Part shown: positions 58,633-64,000 of the stretch, piece by piece
How the letters are laid out: every line of letters starts with the position of its first letter
Numbering within the stretch: the first letter of the stretch is position 1
Source: Ceratobasidium sp. AG-K
Lineage: Eukaryota > Basidiomycota > Agaricomycetes > Cantharellales > Ceratobasidiaceae
Direction: 5' to 3'
Length of the DNA: 64,000 bases
Assembly (NCBI GenBank): GCA_037039685.1
Contig: JAWNGF010000002.1
Span: 4,898,001 to 4,962,000, forward strand
Translations under genes and position numbers: made by a program
Notes under the pieces: model-generated
The model's database searches: none
Seen by the model: the letters and a program-made list of their open reading frames with translations, nothing else
Told to the model about the DNA's origin: nothing

Positions 58633-61408
58633 TCACTTGTGCGTCAACCCATCAACGCAGAGAACCCCGTTCCGCTCGCTCCACGGATACGCCCACTCGC
58701 CCAGCCATTCGCGCACGGCTGCGCCCAGGCGTGCTTTAGATGCACCACGAGCAGCGTCTTGCGTTCCCGTGTGCTTCTCTTCCCCAACAATAACATATGC
58801 TGCGTTCATGTCAGTGGTTGCCCAATTCAGGCGAATGTGACGCGCCCACCTAATCCATAATACTGCTCTTTCTCAAGCTGCTCGATCATCGTCAGACATG
58901 TTAATCCGCATACACTCTCCACTCACCTCTACCAAAAACTCTTGAAGGGCTTCGACACCCTCGGCAGCGTGTAGCCCATGTAGATCCAATAAACACTCCA
59001 TTCGCTCTTCTGCTCGCAACCCCTTTCCGCCCTCTCCGGCTGCACTCGCGCTGGCCACGCCTAGGATTACACCCAACTCGCCCCCGCACATCTTTCCCCG
59101 CTCCGCACGGTCCCGAGAATCATCGCTCCACGACGCGTCGCGTTGACGGACCGCGTCGACAGCCGCCCGCACCCTCTCGCGTACAATCTTGTGTGCCGCG
59201 TCACTACTCTCGTCTACCATCTTGCGGTTCAGCTCGTGAGCGTCTTTCGAGAATCGTTTGGCTGCTGCTCCGTCTCCACGGCGCCAGGCATCGGCCGCAC
59301 GAGATAGGCAGGCGTTGCGCGCAGCACCAAGTTGAATCGCCCGTTGACGATACGTCATGTACATGTTATTCAATACCTCACCCGTTGGAAGCGTAGGCAA
59401 GAGAGATGGCGGGCGGAGGCGTATCCGTGTCGATGCGCGAGGAGCAGCAGGCGCAGTCTTTGCACCTGAAGAAGGCACACGGGCAGGGGCCGGAGCAGCA
59501 GCGCCTTTCTTTACTGCTGCCGCAAATCGTGACCGCCCTGGGTCGTGTTTGGGCGCCGGCCCCGACGAGCGACCCAATAGTGGGAAATCCTCAACCGGTG
59601 GCTCCTCGATAGCGGTTGCGCTGCGAGGTCTGCCCGGGACATGGCATTGATCATCCCTGAAACATCCGACTCTTGCGGGAGGGTGTGCAGAAATTCGCAC
59701 TGGTCACCCTTGACGCATTGTCCGCGGAGCCAGAACCGACACAATGCGCGCTCTACGTCGTGGCTGTAAGAAGTATGTCAGACCGAGTTAATACAGCTAT
59801 ACAATAAGCTGACCTAAAACGGCAATCTGCCCTGCGACACTCTCCAGCCAGGTAATACCTGCATACCCGGTTGGCGCCCGAGCCCACACTGCCGCTGCTA
59901 GCTTTGCTACCGGAGGCAGCAGCTTGACCTTTACCCGCCACCGCTTTGGTCTGTGCAAATGCCTCGCGCGGGACCACCGCCACCCCGGAGGAGCGCGACG
60001 CCGGTTGACTAGGTGTGGGTTGAGAACCTGGCGCTTTGACTGGAATCGCTTTGGATCCAGGTCGCGCACGTTCCATAAGCAAAGCTATTGCCCCGTCAAA
60101 TTCCCACCCAGACTGGGCTAGTGCGTCCTCGAGATCCGATTGCGAGACACTTGCCCCAAACACGCGCGCGAGTACCTCTATGGGTGCAAGCGAATGAGGA
60201 TCGTCGTACCCTTCGATTCCCATGGGCACATAGGTGGCGTAATAGTCGTCTTCAGGTTCATTGTAGGTCTGCGTGTCTGAAAAGAACTGAACTGCTCCGG
60301 ACGGACGTGTGCCAAAGGGCGAAAATTCGTCCTCGTCATCAAATGAGTTGTGCCGCGGGCGATTTCCCAGCGGAACTGGAACTGCAACCGACGCGGTGGG
60401 AACAGGAGATTCAGCACGGGTGAGCGGAGACGAGCCTATGCCTGGCGGACTAAGGCTTGACGACGCCAAGTGAGTGGGAACTGATCCAGGGAAGGAGGAT
60501 CCCAGCGATCCAGGCGTGAGAGGACGTGGATAGAAGCCCTCTGAGGGGACGAGCGGGGCAGCTATAGCTAGATTGGAGGTCCCTCTGCAAGCGAACAAGC
60601 ATCAGTCACGCCTGCGGCCTGTCAACATCAATCAATTGTACATACTTGTGGGGCGATCCATGGCCCCAGACATCCGGTGAAGGCGTGTCTCGGTGCAAAG
60701 ATGAGACTGTTGCCGCCGATGCTTGCCTGGACAACATTCCCGGCCTAAATTCGAGCGCCTTGGCATTCAGGTGGCGAGGTGAGGGCAAGGGCGAAGCCGG
60801 TCTCGATCCTGACAAACCGCTCAAAAACGGATACGGGTTCGCGGCTGCATGACCCAGCGTGGGACTTGCTGAAGGAGAATGGCTCAGTGCATAGGCTTGC
60901 AAGTTGGCTGCCAGGGGAGATGTCACGCTTGCAGGAGTATGTGGGCGCCGAAAAGACGTCGAGAGTGGAGAGCCGCTCGCAGATGGTGTATCGGGCCTGG
61001 GAAGGCGAAACGAGGTTGAGGACGCGCGTGAGAGGGGGCGCTTGGTGGGTGTATTGAGAATAAGGAGTGGTGTGCCCTCAATGTCGTCCTTGTGCTTGTG
61101 CATGAGCTCTAGGACGTACACGTCGAGATCGGGCTAGAAATGGCGCAACTAGTCAGCGAAAACGGACCACTGAAGTTCTGGTTGAAACTGACTAAATCCG
61201 TTGGGACGCCCAGCTTTTCGACAAGTAGGCTCTTCAGTTCATCCTCCTTCTCGTCGACCAGTAATGAGGCTATCCTCGCAGCGAGCGCACCGTTGCCAGC
61301 ATCGAGGTCGTCAGTGCCCTCTGTCGTTGGACTCTTGGAATTATTATGTTCGCGCTGAAGTACCGAGAGATAGGCGCGTATATGGCCGTATTTGTCGCCG
61401 TCGTCCAT
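58633..61408 (-). CDS. CUE-CCCH-Smr domain protein, likely RNA endonuclease or decay factor
   Basis: Multi-exon, ATG 61408, stop TGA 58635-58633. In order: N-terminus of about 70 residues (EDELKSLLVEKLGV); a long serine/proline region; CUE-like ubiquitin-binding helix (PIEVLARVFGASVSQSDLEDALAQ, WEFDGAIALLMER); CCCH fingers CRYYLAGECRRADCRF and CRFWLRGQCVKGDQCEFLH; DUF1771 (YRQRAIQLGAARNACLSRAADAW and on); Smr domain with LLDLHGLHAAEGVEALQEF and, after two small introns, YVIVGEEKHTG...LGAAVREWL. DLHG supplies the catalytic Asp and His known from Smr nucleases such as yeast Cue2 in no-go decay. The two final exons lie beyond the ORF stop at 58873 and complete the Smr fold. Confidence 0.8.
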
Positions 61409-61565
61409 CGCAATTGGCCTCTATAATTCGTATGACATCTACACTGTTGACATCGAGGAGCTCGCTCCGCACTTTACCCAGTCGCGACGATCGCTTTGAC
61501 ACGTGCCAGCATGTCACGTGCACTCCCATCCGCTGCCCCAATCGTGCGCTTATTGTGCTTGACGC

Positions 61566-63194
61566 TTGACTGTCATGGTTAGAATGGCGGATCCCAGGCG
61601 GATCCTAGTCGACAATTACTTCGACTCTGTGCGCGCCGAGTTCGTTCGGGGAAACCATGTCATTATTATTGACAACGGACTCATCCTCGACGTCCTCACA
61701 GAGTCCGGCCTGCCTGACTCGGAGCGCTCGCCCGAGGGTCCCGATGTGATTGATTTACGCGGGTTAACCGTGCTACCGGGTTTTGTGGATACACATGTAC
61801 ACAGTAAGATACCGCGCATGCTCTTCGGCAAACAAGCAGTGATGTGTTCTGCAGTGTTCTTGCACCCCTATGTTGAAACCCCCTGGGTCGATCAAGTAAC
61901 TAGGGAAAGTATGCCTGAGAGAACCATACGCGCAGTCAAGCACGCACGAGATACTCTTCTCTCGGGATTTACTACGGTTAGGGATCTCGGTACGGAGGGA
62001 GCTGGTGAAGCAGACATTGCATTACGCAAGTGCATATCGTCGCCAGTTTCGCTTATTCCCGGTCCAAGATACTTTTGCGTAACTCGGGGTATAGTCACAA
62101 CCGGAAGCTATGGTGGGAATCTACATTTATATGCAACCATAGGTTATCACGACTTACCTCCTGGTCTGCAGAACCTAAGGGGGAGCTTTATCCAAGCCAG
62201 CAAGGCGTGGATGGTGTCACCGGGGCCCAAGCCACAGACGGCCCAGATCAGTGTATGAAAACAGTTAGACAACAGATTGGCGCCGGGGCCGACTGGATAA
62301 AGGTAATGTCTTAAAATGGGAGTCAGTCCGATTATCTTTTTATGTGACTCTATACTTGCTAGGTATACGGAGGTAAGCCATACCCCACGCATACATCCAC
62401 GTTCCATACCTTAGTATTTGTTGTAAGACTACTCAGCTAGAGCTCGTGTTTCTCAAACGTCTCCCGCGGTCGGCCCACGCCCCATCCCCCTCTGGACCAA
62501 ACCCGAGTGGGAGTCCCTCGTCAACACCTCTCATTCATTAGGAGTTAAAGTCGCTGTACACGCCGATACTGCCGAAGCAGCCTTGGCCGCACTCGGAGCA
62601 GGTGCCGATACCATCGAGCACGGATCCGGCTTCAACTATGCTGTATTCGAGAGACTCCGCGAAACAAAGACTATCTGGAATCCAACCTTAGCAGTATACT
62701 ACTCGATGGACCCTGACGGTTCTGAATGGGCGCAGTGTAAAAAAAACTTCCAAAATGTCCTGAGGGAAAACAAGCAGGTTTCTTATGATCAAAACCTGAG
62801 CGTGCGTATTGCAACCGGAGGCGACACTGGCGTATTTCCGCACGGAAACAACGCGCTCGAGCTTCAGCTCATGCATTCGCTCGGCATGCCCGCGCGCCGC
62901 GTGTTACAGGCAGCAACACTGGTTGGATGGGAGTGCGTGCGGGGTGTGGAATGGGACGGAGAACCCGGGAGGGTGCGACTCGAGTCTCATCAGCGGCAGC
63001 CTGAGACCTTAGGAGACAATGATACTCCGTTCGGGTGTCTCAGACGCGGGTTTGCGGCGGACATTATTGCCACTGCTGGAGATATAGTGGGAGACGATGA
63101 GAAAGGGTTTGGGGATGCTGTGAGTGCGGAGAAGGTTATGTTTGTAATGAAGTCTGGTAAAGTGTACAAGTTTGAGGGTAAATCGCTGGTATGA
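61566..63194 (+). CDS. Amidohydrolase-family metal enzyme
   Basis: Multi-exon. N-terminal beta part, then LPGFVDTHVH (first metal ligands H-x-H), an intron, HPYVETPWVDQVTRE, GFTTVRDLG, GAGADWIKV (probable carboxylated lysine), VKVAVHADT and TIEHGSG (histidines), and GGDTG near 62820 (catalytic aspartate). This is the set of the amidohydrolase superfamily, close to the imidazolonepropionase or Xaa-Pro dipeptidase subgroup. Substrate not inferable. Starts at 61566, 61575 or 61584 are possible. Confidence 0.8.
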
Positions 63195-63389
63195 ATCGGG
63201 ATGTAGCAGTGGTACGTTTGTATTTTCCACGCTGAATCTAACACAGGGCACGCATATAGCCATGTAAAGATATCACGGCACGTTCCATGAGAGTATTAGC
63301 ATAGATATATGGCACCTACAGCTGAGTACTATGTTATGAGTCTGATGAACAAGGCTTTCCAGTCGCGAGGAAGCCTGAGCCACTACACA

Positions 63390-64000
63390 TTACTCTGCAT
63401 TCTCCACTTTCACGTCTCTAGCAGCTCGTACCGGATCCACTTCAATAACTGTTCCAGGAACGTCAAGAGTACCGAAATTGGGTACGGTATCTGGATCAAT
63501 CGCTATGTCAAGCAAGCCTTTGAGGACCAAGCATGCTCCAGTTTTGGAGCTGCCATCGGTTTCCTCTGTGTGCCTTGCTCCTCGAATACCTGGTAATGCG
63601 CAATATTCAGCTAGATATCAGGGGTCAAGCTAAAAATGACTTGCAGGATGGGCATCCGTTTTGACACGAACAAGCTACTAATGCCTCGTAAGCTGACCAT
63701 AGAAGAGTTGATACTTGATTCATCGTCAGCTATATGTTCAGGTACCCATGAGTCCGCCTTACTTTGTTCGAATGCTTTCGCACAAACGCCACTTCCTTCC
63801 CCTGCAGCATCATAAAATATCAATCTATGGGAAAGACTGAGCACTGGATTCTAGCCGAAAATAGGATCAAGCCTACCGAGCGGCACATTTTCGGATTGGT
63901 TTTCGTTGTGGATCGGCTTTGGGGGATGGTGGAATAAAGTTCAAAACCTTCATGTCGCTGGCTAGATGCGTGTGATTGAGCATTGCTTGTTGCGCTGCAT
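63390..64000 (-). CDS. Unidentified gene at the right edge, partial
   Basis: Two coding blocks on the minus strand: HRLIFYDAAGEGSGVCAKAFEQSKADSWVPEHI... (about 63840-63640) and KTGACLVLKGLLDIAIDPDTVPNFGTLDVPGTVIEVDPVRAARDVKVENAE with a stop at 63392-63390. The intron between them and the 5' end, which lies past the window edge or near 63950, could not be set. No domain recognised. Confidence 0.45.

Overview
The window is fungal nuclear DNA, most probably from an agaricomycete basidiomycete of the Rhizoctonia/Ceratobasidiaceae kind. The evidence is genes split by many 45-60 nt introns, chromodomain Ty3/gypsy elements with 412-459 bp LTRs, an F-box family, and recognisable fungal genes (SLT2-type MAP kinase, KEI1, LRG1-type LIM-RhoGAP). 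I recognised the species range only by general resemblance; no search was run.

Layout. Bases 1 to about 35.5 kb are a nest of transposable elements built into one decayed F-box gene copy and one Tc1-like DNA transposon. Almost every insertion can be bounded to the base by a 5-bp target duplication. Order of nesting: F-box pseudogene (18049 back to 65) > element A (753-15179) > element B (1928-9147, reversed). The same pseudogene also carries solo LTRs at 15638-16136, 16641-17107 and 17154-17954, the last holding a further solo LTR of family 2 (17213-17627). Next is a Tc1-like transposon (18417-35554, TA duplicated) > solo LTR (18597-19053) and element C (19309-34411). Element C contains a solo LTR (24973-25429) and element D (26578-34006); D itself contains a solo LTR (29649-30133). 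A, B and C belong to LTR family 1; D belongs to family 2. All four full elements are chromoviruses (gag; protease-RT-RNaseH-integrase-chromodomain pol). A, B and C carry an extra 254-codon third ORF of unknown function that overlaps the pol tail. Both families show the same two mechanistic signals: a 12-nt primer site complementary to the predicted 5' end of the element's own RNA (self-priming), and a GGGAAAA slippery heptamer in the right frame to feed a -1 pol frame.

From about 35.4 kb to the end the sequence is ordinary gene-dense DNA that keeps its CpGs. It holds an intact F-box gene (541 codons, paralogue of the buried pseudogene), a MYND-finger protein, a ZNHIT2-like HIT-finger protein, an SLT2-type MAP kinase, KEI1 (inositolphosphorylceramide synthase subunit), a TMEM14 protein, a small unknown protein, a class II eIF4E (4EHP-like), an SLC35F-type transporter, an LRG1-type LIM-RhoGAP, a coiled-coil protein, a CUE-CCCH-Smr protein, an amidohydrolase and an unfinished gene at the right edge. 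SLT2 and LRG1 belong to the Rho1 cell-wall-integrity pathway in yeast.

The pseudogene and the older elements have lost most CpGs to TpG/CpA, and many nonsense codons sit where CGA arginine is expected. The two ends of the Tc1-like element differ sharply: the left inverted repeat is CpG-decayed and the right one is not. This places a mutational (probably methylation or RIP-like) boundary near 35.35 kb. All gene models, splice sites, hand-counted differences and family names come from reading the sequence by eye.
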